A stretch of DNA of 54,767 nt from an uncultured bacterium. Lineage in GTDB: Bacteria; Bacillota; Clostridia; Oscillospirales; Ruminococcaceae. The first letter of the stretch is position 1. Every line of letters begins with the position of its first letter. The notes under the pieces are model-generated. The model was not told the origin of the DNA, did no database searches, and saw nothing but the letters and a program-made list of their open reading frames with translations. This document shows, in pieces, positions 40,685 through 49,330 of the stretch. The position numbers and the translations under genes were made by a program. The stretch spans positions 1 through 54,767 of the forward strand of contig CAJMSD010000014.1 in NCBI GenBank assembly GCA_905215965.1. Direction: 5' to 3'.

Positions 40685-42268
40685 ATGAAGAAAAATGAAA
40701 ATATCGAAAAGAATGAAAATATCGAAAACAAGGAAAAAATTGAAAAGAAGCCAAAGAATTTCAAGAAATTCAAATACGGTTCAATGTCAGCCGTTGTGAT
40801 CGTGCTCGTTGTTGCGATCGTTGTCGTTATAAATGTAATATCGAGTATGCTTATGAAGCGTTATCCGCTCAAGCTTGATCTTACTTCGGACAGCCGCTAT
40901 GAGCTTTGCGACGAGACTATCGAGGTCCTTAAAAAAATGGAGAGCGATGTTGAGATCGCCGTAATGATGCCCGAATCTACTCTGCTTAATTATAAGTATT
41001 ACAATATGATCCCGAAGATACTTGAAAATTATCAGGTTTACGCAGAAGCGGGAAAGGGAAGCATCGAGGTCAAATATATCGATACTACAAAGGATCCCGA
41101 CGAGGTCTCAAAATACAGCAAATACTATAACGGAAATATTACTGACGGAAGCATTGTCGTTTATTCAAACGAGAAGGTCAAGGTAACAAGCGTAAGCGCC
41201 ATGATCTCGTCAAACGGTCAGTCAAGCTACTACGGATATTCCGAGGACGTAACATACAGCTTTGTCGGCGAAAGCACGCTTACATCGGCAATTATGTCAG
41301 TAACGGACGCAAATCCCATGAGAGCTGCATTTATGAGCTATATGGACGCTGAGCACACAACCTATGTTTACGGTTCAAATTCAAGCGCTTACGGAGCTGA
41401 AAGCTTTAAAAATTTGCTTGCCAAAAACGGATACGAGTGTACCGATGTTGATATTTACACCTGCGATGTAAGTCCCGAGGATTACGATCTTGTTGTAATT
41501 CCTGCGCCGGCATACGACCTCAGCGAAGATGCTGTCGCTAAAATCGAAGATTTCCTTTTCAACGGCGGAGAATACGGTAAGCATATGATCTATATTGCAG
41601 GACTTGATTCGGCTGAGCTTCCGCATATAAACGAGCTGCTGAACAAGTGGAATATCGAGATCGGAGACAGCGTTGTCGGCGACGACACGAATATGATGAA
41701 CGCTTCGCTTTATGTTCTCAATTATGAGACGGCTGCATCTCCTATCGTCAGCGTTTCAGACGCAGAAGCTGTAGGAACGCTTCCTAATGAAACTCTTCCG
41801 ATCATTGCTCCGTTCTCAAGAAATATCAATATAATCGAAAAGAACAGCGAGTATGTTACTTCACCGGTTCTTACTACTGCCAAAACAGCTCATCTCAGCA
41901 AGCTTGACGGTTCCGAGACCGATGTAACGGGTCAGCAGAATGTTATGGTTCTTTCAAAGAGAGAGCGTGCAGAGCAGCTTGACGTTTATACTTCAAGCAT
42001 TCTTGCAATAGGTTCTGTATATATGTCAGATCCGTCGATCCTTACAAATACAAATTCTTATAATAACGCAAATCTTCTTATTAATGCAGTAAATACGATG
42101 ACCGGAAAGGAAAACAGCTTTGTTATTCCTCAGAAAAATCTTCAGGAAGAAACGCTGTCGCTTACAGCCGCTCAGATCGTAGGAATCAGAACCTTTGTTG
42201 TGTTTATTATTCCTCTTATCGTAGTAGTGATCGGAATAGTCGTATTTATAAGGAGAAAGAATAAATGA
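40685..42268 (+). CDS. GldG-like ABC system protein (527 aa)
   Basis: This is the large extracytoplasmic subunit that accompanies GldA/GldF. The cytoplasmic N terminus has direct repeats of KNENIE and NKEKIEKK. It is followed by a transmembrane helix (SAVVIVLVVAIVVVINVISS), then the long outer domain with LDLTSDSRYELCDETIEVLK, the classic GldG start. It ends in a second helix (IRTFVVFIIPLIVVVIGIVV) and RRKNK. In flavobacteria GldG supports gliding; in Clostridia the role of homologues is unknown. It is coupled to the DUF4340 gene by ATGA. Confidence 0.88.
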   Translation: MKKNENIEKNENIENKEKIEKKPKNFKKFKYGSMSAVVIVLVVAIVVVINVISSMLMKRYPLKLDLTSDSRYELCDETIEVLKKMESDVEIAVMMPESTLLNYKYYNMIPKILENYQVYAEAGKGSIEVKYIDTTKDPDEVSKYSKYYNGNITDGSIVVYSNEKVKVTSVSAMISSNGQSSYYGYSEDVTYSFVGESTLTSAIMSVTDANPMRAAFMSYMDAEHTTYVYGSNSSAYGAESFKNLLAKNGYECTDVDIYTCDVSPEDYDLVVIPAPAYDLSEDAVAKIEDFLFNGGEYGKHMIYIAGLDSAELPHINELLNKWNIEIGDSVVGDDTNMMNASLYVLNYETAASPIVSVSDAEAVGTLPNETLPIIAPFSRNINIIEKNSEYVTSPVLTTAKTAHLSKLDGSETDVTGQQNVMVLSKRERAEQLDVYTSSILAIGSVYMSDPSILTNTNSYNNANLLINAVNTMTGKENSFVIPQKNLQEETLSLTAAQIVGIRTFVVFIIPLIVVVIGIVVFIRRKNK

Positions 42269-43761
42269 AAAAAGCAGTAAAGGGAATTATAGGTCTGGGA
42301 GCAGTCCTTGTCGTTCTCGGCGGAGGACTTGCCGCATTGAAGCTTACGGAGTCCGACGATACTGAGGGATCATCTTCTTCCGAATCGTCGGAGGTTTCCG
42401 GCGCAGGAACGGTAATACTTGAGGACGCTGATATAAAAAGTGTAAACGTAAAAAATATGACTACGGAATTTACCGTTCTGGCATCCGAAGCTTCGGCGGA
42501 CGAATCATATATCACGTATACGCTTGAGGGATATGAAGATCTGCCTCTTAACACGTCTGTTGTCGGAACGATAGCCAATAATGTAAAGGGGCTTTCATCG
42601 AACGCCATTGCAGCCGAGGATTGCGATGATCTTTCAAAATACGGACTTTCAATTCCGCAGATAACGGCTGAGATCAATTATTCGTCCGGAGAAAGCGTTA
42701 CTCTTCTTGTAGGAGATAACGTTCCGACTGGAACAGACTACTATGTAAAGACCTCGGAAAGCAATACCGTGTATACGGTTTCGGCTTCGACTCTTGCAAA
42801 TTACAGTAAAACGGTTGAAGAGTTTGTTTCTTCAACGATACTTGAAGAGCCTGCCGAAGAGGATTATCCGAAGATAAACAGCCTGCGTATCGAGCGCGGA
42901 GATATCGATTACGATATTTACCTTGAATACGATCCTAAAAGTGATGATGATGATTATATAGGCGGTACTTCGGCAACTCATATAATGCTTGAACCGACGT
43001 ATTCGCTTCTGTCCGTAGACGATTCTGTCGATATCACAAACGGAATGTTCGGACTTACCTCGGAGGGCGTGTACAAAATTCTGCCTACAGAGGCTGATAT
43101 AGCAGAAGCAGGCCTCAGCGACGCTTTCTGTACCGTTACAATGAAATGTGACGACGGAAACAATTATGTGCTGAAAATGAGCGAGTCATATAAGGACGAA
43201 AACGGCGATACAATGTATTACGCTATGCTTGAAGGCACAAATGTCATTTATATCGTTTCGGATGAAGATGCAAAATGGGCCTCCGTTGATCCTATCCAGA
43301 TAGCTTCAAAGATCATTTTCGGAACGTTCGTTTGGAATATCACCGACATGAAAATTACCGGCAAAGACTTTGATGACGTTGAATTTAAACTGACAAAGAT
43401 CAATAATGAAAACAGTGGAAGCAATGTGTCGTCAGAGGATTACAGCGTTGTAAAGAACGGCGAGGAATTTGAATCTGAACGCTTCAGACTTTTCTATCAG
43501 TTCCTACTGCAAAGCTCGGCAGAGGAATTCGCTCTTGATGTTCCTGTTCCAGATACGGAACCGATAGCTTCGATTTCATATACGGAATCTTATGATGGAA
43601 CGACCAAAACCGTTGAATTTTATGAGTATTCCGCTCTTAGCGCGCTTATTGTCGTTGACGGTGAAAGCAAATACCTTTGCAGCAAATCATATGCGGAAAC
43701 GATTCCCGAAAATGTTAAAAAGCTCGATACGGGAGAGGACTTCACATTGACCTGGAAATAA
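42265..43761 (+). CDS. DUF4340-domain protein (498 aa)
   Basis: This is a membrane-anchored extracytoplasmic protein. One N-terminal helix (KGIIGLGAVLVVLGGGLAAL) is followed by a Ser-rich linker (SSSSESSEVSGAGT) and a large beta-rich domain with SLRIERGDIDYDIYLEYDPK and YYAMLEGTNVIYIVSDEDA. Repeating YxVKxSESNTVYTVSAST-type beta units are typical of DUF4340, which regularly follows GldG-like genes. It probably forms part of the same envelope complex. It overlaps the gldG-like gene by four bases. Confidence 0.85.
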   Translation: MKKAVKGIIGLGAVLVVLGGGLAALKLTESDDTEGSSSSESSEVSGAGTVILEDADIKSVNVKNMTTEFTVLASEASADESYITYTLEGYEDLPLNTSVVGTIANNVKGLSSNAIAAEDCDDLSKYGLSIPQITAEINYSSGESVTLLVGDNVPTGTDYYVKTSESNTVYTVSASTLANYSKTVEEFVSSTILEEPAEEDYPKINSLRIERGDIDYDIYLEYDPKSDDDDYIGGTSATHIMLEPTYSLLSVDDSVDITNGMFGLTSEGVYKILPTEADIAEAGLSDAFCTVTMKCDDGNNYVLKMSESYKDENGDTMYYAMLEGTNVIYIVSDEDAKWASVDPIQIASKIIFGTFVWNITDMKITGKDFDDVEFKLTKINNENSGSNVSSEDYSVVKNGEEFESERFRLFYQFLLQSSAEEFALDVPVPDTEPIASISYTESYDGTTKTVEFYEYSALSALIVVDGESKYLCSKSYAETIPENVKKLDTGEDFTLTWK

Positions 43762-43782
43762 TGATGATAAGGAGGAGTACCA

Positions 43783-44067
43783 ATGAACGATAAATTTTAC
43801 ACCTATAAAGGCTATCCGCTTGTGCGAAAGGATAATATTTTATACTATGGATATATGTCCGATCCGTACGTAATAATGCTTGAGATACTGTCAACTAAAA
43901 AGGTCGGAGAATCCGAGGTTGCCGACGAAGTCAGGGTTATTCAGATGTCTACCGATCTTACGCTGAATCCGCTTCAGGCGTGCGTTAAAAATGCAAAGTG
44001 CGACGGTGGACTTAACGTGGCTCTCGAGCTTGCAGGAGTCTGGCTGGAAAAGGCTCTTGATAATTAA
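43783..44067 (+). CDS. Small conserved protein of the Gld-like operon (94 aa), unknown
   Basis: I do not recognise the family. The protein is soluble, with MNDKFYTYKGYPLVRKDNIL, YYGYMSDPYVIMLEILSTKK, RVIQMSTDLTLNPLQACVK and GGLNVALELAGVWLEKAL. The order of short beta strands then a C-terminal helix suggests a small alpha/beta domain. It follows the DUF4340 gene by 21 nt with AAGGAGG before the ATG, and a terminator follows, so it is the last gene of the operon. Confidence 0.65.
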   Translation: MNDKFYTYKGYPLVRKDNILYYGYMSDPYVIMLEILSTKKVGESEVADEVRVIQMSTDLTLNPLQACVKNAKCDGGLNVALELAGVWLEKALDN

Positions 44068-44107
44068 AAGCAAGACTAAGAGGATAAATAAATTAATTTT
44101 TTGAATC

Positions 44108-44141
44108 AAAAACGGACAGTTAAAGCTGTCCGTTTTTTTTT
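44108..44141 (+). terminator. Strong terminator of the Gld-like operon
   Basis: AAAAACGGACAG (44108-44119) pairs with CTGTCCGTTTTT (44126-44137) over TTAAAG, with four more Ts after the stem. Confidence 0.9.
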
Positions 44142-44189
44142 AATTAATCCTTGCAGAGCGTTTTTTTCTGCTTTTATTATGAAAAAGTG

Positions 44190-44218
44190 TTGTAAATCAA
44201 TATGTTATGTGTTATAAT
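44190..44218 (+). promoter_or_regulatory. Promoter of the asp23-yloV operon
   Basis: TTGTAA (44190-44195), 17 nt, then TATAAT (44213-44218), about 65 nt before the Asp23 start. Confidence 0.7.
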
Positions 44219-44283
44219 AACATTGTATAAGCGTAAATATGTGTGAATATGTGTAAATAATAATTTGCTGGGAGTGTGCCACA

Positions 44284-44643
44284 ATGATAAATACGGAAAA
44301 CCATATCGGAAAAATTATTGTCTCGGAAAAGTATCTTACCGAACTTTTAAAGCATACCGTAACAAGCTGCTTCGGCGTTGCCGATATTTGCAGCGTCAGT
44401 GCCGTTCAGAGTGCTCTTTCGGCGCTCTCGGGAGGCAGGATCACCGAAAAAAATAAGGGCGTCAATATTTATACCGACAAGGACGGCGGTCTTGTTATTG
44501 ACCTCCATATAAAAGTTACCTATGGCACTAACGTTGCTGCCGTTGTTGACAGCATTATCCATAAGGTAAGCTTTACCATCGAGGAAGCCGTAAATATTCC
44601 CGTTCATAAGGTCAACGTTTTTGTAGACGGAATGAATTATTAA
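44284..44643 (+). CDS. Asp23/Gls24-family protein (YloU-like, 119 aa)
   Basis: This is a small cytoplasmic or membrane-associated envelope-stress protein. The N terminus GKIIVSEKYLTELLKHTVTS and the middle GVNIYTDKDGGLVIDLHIKV, then YGTNVAAVVDSIIHKVSFTI and VHKVNVFVDGM, match the family. In Firmicutes it is normally encoded directly before yloV and is often followed by recG, which is the case here after three inserted genes. GGGAG precedes the ATG. Confidence 0.9.
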   Translation: MINTENHIGKIIVSEKYLTELLKHTVTSCFGVADICSVSAVQSALSALSGGRITEKNKGVNIYTDKDGGLVIDLHIKVTYGTNVAAVVDSIIHKVSFTIEEAVNIPVHKVNVFVDGMNY

Positions 44644-44664
44644 TTTGTATTGGAGGACTTTTTT

Positions 44665-46320
44665 GTGATAACAGGATCATTGCTAAGAAATGCTTTTATT
44701 TCGGCAGGTATTACTATTTCAAATAAAAAAAGACAGGTCGACGAGCTTAACGTTTTTCCCGTACCTGACGGAGATACGGGTACAAATATGTCCATGACTA
44801 TGGGAAATGCGATAAACGAGCTGAGACGTCTTGACGATAAATGTACCGTTGCAGAGGTTTCGTCTACTGCGGCGGCTGCTCTTCTCAGAGGAGCAAGAGG
44901 AAATTCCGGAGTTATACTCTCGCTTCTTTTCAGAGGCTTTTCAAAGGGACTTGCAGGACTTACAAGCGCTTCGTGCGCGGATTTTGCAAACGCTCTTGAG
45001 CTTGGAGTTGACGCTGCTTTCAAGGCTGTCATGAAGCCTGTTGAAGGAACGATACTTACCGTTTCAAAGGCTGCCGCGCTTAAAGCGCAGGAAATTTCCT
45101 TTTCTACCAACGACGACCTTATTTTCTGGAGCGAGGTTTGCAGAGCTGCCGATGAAACTCTTCAGAAAACTCCGGAAATGCTTCCGGCGCTTAAAAAGGC
45201 AGGAGTTGTCGACGCCGGCGGTCAGGGCTTCCTTATTATAATTCAGGCTATGTACGAGGTATTCAAGGGCGGAGATATCGCCGAGCCTTGCGCAGAAGCT
45301 TCCGCACCGGAAATTACTTCCGAATCTTTCAGCACAGCCGTAAGCGAATTCGATGAAGAGATCAATTTCACATACTGTACCGAGTTTATTGTTGAAAAAT
45401 CTGCAAATTGTCCCGATCCCTTTAAGCTCAGGGCATATCTTGAAACGATAGGCGACTGCGTTGTTGTGGTCGATGACGAAAGTATCATCAAGGTTCACGT
45501 TCATACCGACAATCCGGGCAAGGCTCTTCAGAAAGCTCTTGAATTCGGAGTTTTCATCAACGATCCAAAGCCCAAAATAGAAAATATGCGCATTCAGCAT
45601 GAGAATAAGGTTACGGAGGCTAAAGAGCGCGAGGATGGATTTTCTCCTGCCGAGCCTGAAAAACAGTACGGCTTTGTTACTGTTGCCGCAGGTCACGGCC
45701 TTGAAGAAATGTTTAAGGATCTTGGAGCCGATATGATCGTTAAGGGCGGTCAGACAATGAATCCTTCCACCGAGGATATTCTCAGAGCCATTCTTTCAAC
45801 TCCTGCGCATACAATATTTGTTCTTCCGAACAACAAAAATATTATTATGGCGGCTGAACAGGCTGTCAGACTTACCGACAGAAATGTCTGCGTTCTTCAG
45901 ACAAGAACGATTCCTCAGGGAATCTCCGCAATGCTCGCTTTTGACGAATCGCTTGATTTCGCTGAAAACAGGCTTAATATGACGAAAGCCTTTGAAAAGG
46001 TTTCAACGGGACAAATCACTTTTGCCGCAAGAGATTCCGAGTACGAGGGACATTCCATTAAAGAGGGCGAGATCCTTGCTCTTGAAAACGGCAAGCTTGC
46101 GTTTACCGAAAAAAATATCAATAAGGCTGCTATGAAGATCGTAAAGCGGCTTGCAAAAAATGATACGTCATATATCACTCTTATTTACGGCGCGGACGTT
46201 ACCGAAGAGAATGCCGAATATTTACAGCAGGCTGTTCAGAATAAGCTTGGCGATAAGATCGAGGTAATGCTTGTAAACGGCGGTCAGCCTGTTTACTATT
46301 ACATTATTTCTGTTGAATAA
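44665..46320 (+). CDS. DAK2/YloV-type kinase, FakA-like (551 aa)
   Basis: This probably phosphorylates fatty acids bound by a FakB (DegV-like) partner. The DhaL-type ATP-binding domain begins at the N terminus with NVFPVPDGDTGTNMSMTMGN, including the Asp residues that bind Mg-ATP, and RGARGNSGVILSLLFRGFSK. VDAGGQGFLIIIQAM ends the DhaL domain. The C-terminal half has YCTEFIVEKSANCPDPFKLR and VTVAAGHGLEEMFKDLGADM, as in YloV. The start is GTG at 44665, eight bases after GGAGG; a TTG 15 nt earlier falls before that site. Confidence 0.9.
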   Translation: MITGSLLRNAFISAGITISNKKRQVDELNVFPVPDGDTGTNMSMTMGNAINELRRLDDKCTVAEVSSTAAAALLRGARGNSGVILSLLFRGFSKGLAGLTSASCADFANALELGVDAAFKAVMKPVEGTILTVSKAAALKAQEISFSTNDDLIFWSEVCRAADETLQKTPEMLPALKKAGVVDAGGQGFLIIIQAMYEVFKGGDIAEPCAEASAPEITSESFSTAVSEFDEEINFTYCTEFIVEKSANCPDPFKLRAYLETIGDCVVVVDDESIIKVHVHTDNPGKALQKALEFGVFINDPKPKIENMRIQHENKVTEAKEREDGFSPAEPEKQYGFVTVAAGHGLEEMFKDLGADMIVKGGQTMNPSTEDILRAILSTPAHTIFVLPNNKNIIMAAEQAVRLTDRNVCVLQTRTIPQGISAMLAFDESLDFAENRLNMTKAFEKVSTGQITFAARDSEYEGHSIKEGEILALENGKLAFTEKNINKAAMKIVKRLAKNDTSYITLIYGADVTEENAEYLQQAVQNKLGDKIEVMLVNGGQPVYYYIISVE

Positions 46321-46349
46321 ATCAGAGCGTGTCAACACGCCATAATACG

Positions 46350-46381
46350 GCTCCGGAAGGAAATTTATCTTTCCGGAGCTT
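46350..46381 (+). terminator. Hairpin after the yloV-type gene
   Basis: GCTCCGGAA (46350-46358) pairs with TTCCGGAGC (46371-46379). The T-tract is poor, so termination may be partial. Confidence 0.5.
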
Positions 46382-46423
46382 ATTGATTACATAAATTACC
46401 TGTCCGTTAAATTTACTGCGACA

Positions 46424-46452
46424 TTGACAAAGATGTTATAATAATATATAAT
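46424..46452 (+). promoter_or_regulatory. Consensus promoter of the SGNH-dockerin gene
   Basis: TTGACA (46424-46429), 17 nt, then TATAAT (46447-46452); both hexamers are perfect, which suggests strong and possibly constitutive expression. Confidence 0.8.
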
Positions 46453-46531
46453 TGTATTGTATCCGGAATCAATATTCGGATATCAATTATTGACAGATCG
46501 AATTTTTTATTAATACAGAGGAGGAGATTAA

Positions 46532-47923
46532 ATGAAAAAATTAATTTCGGCTGTGGCTGCTGCGGTTTTTGCGGTTTCGGCCGCGGGGACGGCTGCTTTT
46601 GCTGCGGACAGCGGTTCATCAGAAAAATCAATGGTGATTCTTGGCGATAGCATAGCAAGCGGTTACAGCATTGCAAACGGAAGCGTTGAACATAATTACG
46701 GCGAGATATGCGGAGATTATCTCGGCTGCGAGGTGGATAATTTCGCTAAGCCGGGAGCTAAAACCGCCGATCTGCTTGAGCTTGTAAATTCGGACGCGAA
46801 TGCCGCAAAATCAATTGTGAATTCCGATTATGTTGTTATTTCTATCGGCGGAAACGATATGATCGGCGCAGCTTCGGAATATGTCGGTTCTTATGCGCTG
46901 AAATATAATTTGCTTAAAGAAGAATATTCCGGCACTTCTACTATCAATCTTCTTTCCAGAGAAGATCTGAATAAGCTTGATAAAACAAAGGTCGCCAACA
47001 GATTTTCTGACGCAAGCAAAGCTTCAACCTTTGCGACTGAGCTGAACAAATCTCTTGTAGGTACGGTTAAGACTCCGGGCGGCGTCTTTTATAATGAAGT
47101 TCTGCCCGGAACGCGCGATATAATTGAGAAGATAAACGAGATGAATCCCGATGCCGAGATAATTCTTCAGACTATCTACCAGCCGCTTCAGTTCTCGCAG
47201 ACTTACTGGGAGAAAAACTTTGGCGACGGCGGAGAATATGCAGGTTACAAAAGCGTTGTCAGTGTTTTGAGGAATCTGGTGTTCGAGCGTTCGATCGGCA
47301 GAAGCGACGAGTCGCTTATAGCATTAAAGGACGAGCTTTCGGCTGAAGGCGTTAATATTAAAATCGCCGATGTAAGAGCGGAGTTCACCGCTATCAATGA
47401 CGGAGAGCTGCTTTCCGATACAAATCAGGGATATACACAGTATTTTATCGATATAGAAAAATCCGGAGATAACAGGGATTTTCATCCGAATCAGAAAGGA
47501 CATCTTGCTATCGCGGCTCTGATACTTGAGCAGATAGGCGAGCTTCACGATACGAATTCGGGAAGCCTGATTAGAACGGTTTACAGCGGAATAACCGACA
47601 GGAGCAGTTATCCTCCCGTTGCATATAAGACCTACGAGCTTGTTGCAGGCAACTTGATAGTTGAAGAGGACGAATATATGCTCGGCGATGTTAACGACGA
47701 CGGATATGTCGATGCAAGCGACGCTTCGAATATTCTTAACGCTTACGCTACTGTTGCTACCGGAAATGTGTCTCCTTTTGACGATCTCCAGAAGCTTGCA
47801 GGAGACGTAAACAAGGATAAAGCGGTAGATTCCTCCGATGCGTCTTCGGTGCTCGGCTATTATGCATATACGGCAACGGGCGGAGATCTGACGCTTGAGG
47901 AATATATGTCGTCGAATAAATAA
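46532..47923 (+). CDS. Secreted SGNH/GDSL hydrolase with dockerin (463 aa)
   Basis: This is an exported esterase-like enzyme designed for docking onto a cellulosome. A signal peptide (KKLISAVAAAVFAVSAAG, cleavage near AFA-AD) is followed by the SGNH domain: block I VILGDSIASGYSIANG, block III VISIGGNDMIG, and block V DFHPNQKGHLAI with the catalytic Asp-His. After a short linker, residues about 375-455 form a type I dockerin with two Ca-binding repeats, GDVNDDGYVDASDASNILNA and GDVNKDKAVDSSDASSVLGY. The substrate may be an acetylated or feruloylated polysaccharide. The gene breaks the usual yloV-recG neighbourhood and has its own promoter and terminator. Confidence 0.88.
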   Translation: MKKLISAVAAAVFAVSAAGTAAFAADSGSSEKSMVILGDSIASGYSIANGSVEHNYGEICGDYLGCEVDNFAKPGAKTADLLELVNSDANAAKSIVNSDYVVISIGGNDMIGAASEYVGSYALKYNLLKEEYSGTSTINLLSREDLNKLDKTKVANRFSDASKASTFATELNKSLVGTVKTPGGVFYNEVLPGTRDIIEKINEMNPDAEIILQTIYQPLQFSQTYWEKNFGDGGEYAGYKSVVSVLRNLVFERSIGRSDESLIALKDELSAEGVNIKIADVRAEFTAINDGELLSDTNQGYTQYFIDIEKSGDNRDFHPNQKGHLAIAALILEQIGELHDTNSGSLIRTVYSGITDRSSYPPVAYKTYELVAGNLIVEEDEYMLGDVNDDGYVDASDASNILNAYATVATGNVSPFDDLQKLAGDVNKDKAVDSSDASSVLGYYAYTATGGDLTLEEYMSSNK

Positions 47924-47934
47924 CATAACATGAC

Positions 47935-47970
47935 AAAGGACTGCTTGCGGCAGTCCTTTTGCTTTTTTCG
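47935..47970 (+). terminator. Terminator of the SGNH-dockerin gene
   Basis: AAAGGACTGC (47935-47944), TTGCG, GCAGTCCTTT (47950-47959), then TGCTTTTTT. Confidence 0.88.
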
Positions 47971-48091
47971 GCAAAACTTTGAATACTGTGCCGTTTCCCT
48001 TTCAAATCGACCGGAAAAATTCACACACCTATTGAAAATCACTGTAAAATATGCTATTATAAAAACAGAACATTGAAAGGAATAAAACTCT

Positions 48092-48862
48092 TTGAAAAAC
48101 ATATTATTTATAGGAGACGTGGTAGGCAAGGCAGGCTGCGATTTCCTCGCCGAAAAGCTTCGCATGATAAAAAGTCAGTATGATATCGACATAACCGTTG
48201 TGAACGGTGAAAATTCCGCTCAGGGAAACGGCATAACAAAATACTCCGCGGATTCGATCCTTAATGCGGGAGCAGATGTTATAACCACGGGCAATCACGC
48301 TTTCAGGCGGAAGGAAGCTCTTGATATCTTCGAAAACGACGTTATAATACGTCCCGCAAATTATCCCGAGGGCGGCTGCATCGGCAAGGGTGTCTGCATT
48401 CTCGATATGGGAACTTATTCTGCGGCTGTCGTGAATCTTTCGGGAACGGTATATCTCGATCCTTTGGATAATCCTTTTACCGTCATTGACAATATACTGA
48501 AAGAGCTTGATACTCCGAATATTTTCGTGGATTTTCATGCCGAGGCAACATCTGAGAAAAAGGCTATGGGATATCATCTGGAGGGACGCGTTACAGGAGT
48601 TTTCGGTACGCATACTCACGTTCAGACAGCTGACGAATGCATACTTGGCGGTCATACCGCATATATCACCGATCTTGGCATGACAGGTCCCGAACGTTCA
48701 TGTCTCGGCGTTGAGATACAGCCTGCTGTGGATCGGCTGAGATTCCGTATGCCCGTAAGATTTAAGGAAGCGGACGGAGCTTGCTTTATATGCGGAATCG
48801 TGGCGGCTTTTGACGAAAAAATAGGCAAAACGCACAAAATTGAACGCATAATTATAAGATAA
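48092..48862 (+). CDS. YmdB-family metallophosphoesterase (256 aa)
   Basis: This is a 2',3'-cyclic-nucleotide phosphodiesterase-type regulator; in Bacillus, YmdB affects biofilm and motility decisions. Metal-binding motifs are ILFIGDVVGKAGC (Asp), VNGENSAQGNGI, TTGNHAFRRKE (GNH), VDFHAEATSEKKAMGYHLEG and GTHTHVQTADE. The length is standard. Its start is a TTG at 48092 with AAAGGA upstream, which could keep expression low. It lies between the SGNH gene and spoVS; ymdB and spoVS are also neighbours in other Firmicutes. Confidence 0.92.
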   Translation: MKNILFIGDVVGKAGCDFLAEKLRMIKSQYDIDITVVNGENSAQGNGITKYSADSILNAGADVITTGNHAFRRKEALDIFENDVIIRPANYPEGGCIGKGVCILDMGTYSAAVVNLSGTVYLDPLDNPFTVIDNILKELDTPNIFVDFHAEATSEKKAMGYHLEGRVTGVFGTHTHVQTADECILGGHTAYITDLGMTGPERSCLGVEIQPAVDRLRFRMPVRFKEADGACFICGIVAAFDEKIGKTHKIERIIIR

Positions 48863-48885
48863 TATACAAAAATTTAAGACGGCTA

Positions 48886-48914
48886 TTGCAATTTTTTATA
48901 AAGTATAGTATAAT
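48886..48914 (+). promoter_or_regulatory. Promoter of spoVS
   Basis: TTGCAA (48886-48891), 17 nt, then TATAAT (48909-48914). A weak hairpin with AGCC and GGCGGCT arms and a T-run follows in the leader (48928-48947). Confidence 0.65.
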
Positions 48915-48985
48915 AAAAATAGTAGGCAGCCAAAGGGCGGCTTTTTTGCAAACCACTATATTGTCTTTTAGGAGGATCATCAACT

Positions 48986-49246
48986 ATGGAAATTTTAAAA
49001 GTATCATCACATTCGTCACCTAATTCAGTAGCAGGCGCAATTGCCGGTGTAATCAGAGAGCAGAAAGCTGTAGAGGTTCAGGCTGTCGGCGCAGGCGCTT
49101 CAAATCAGGCTATTAAGGCTATCGCTATCGCAAGAGGTTATCTTGCTCCTATAGGCGTGGATCTTATCTGTATTCCTGCTTTTGCCAATATTCAGATCGA
49201 CGGCGAGGAAAGAACCGCTATCAAGCTTATCTGTGAACAGAGATAA
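48986..49246 (+). CDS. spoVS: Stage V sporulation protein S (86 aa)
   Basis: SpoVS is a small Alba-like nucleic-acid-associated protein. MEILKVSSHSSPNSVAGAIA, then GAGASNQAIKAIAIARGYLA and CIPAFANIQIDGEERTAIKL are nearly invariant family segments. The length is normal. A strong AGGAGG lies before the ATG. Its presence fits a spore-forming or ancestrally spore-forming lineage, but it does not prove sporulation. Confidence 0.96.
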   Translation: MEILKVSSHSSPNSVAGAIAGVIREQKAVEVQAVGAGASNQAIKAIAIARGYLAPIGVDLICIPAFANIQIDGEERTAIKLICEQR

Positions 49247-49330
49247 GATAAAACTTAAACCGATAATAATGTGACTATAGGGCGGACTGTGTGTTCGCCC
49301 GTTGTTTTTTCAAAATTAAGGAGAATCGGA

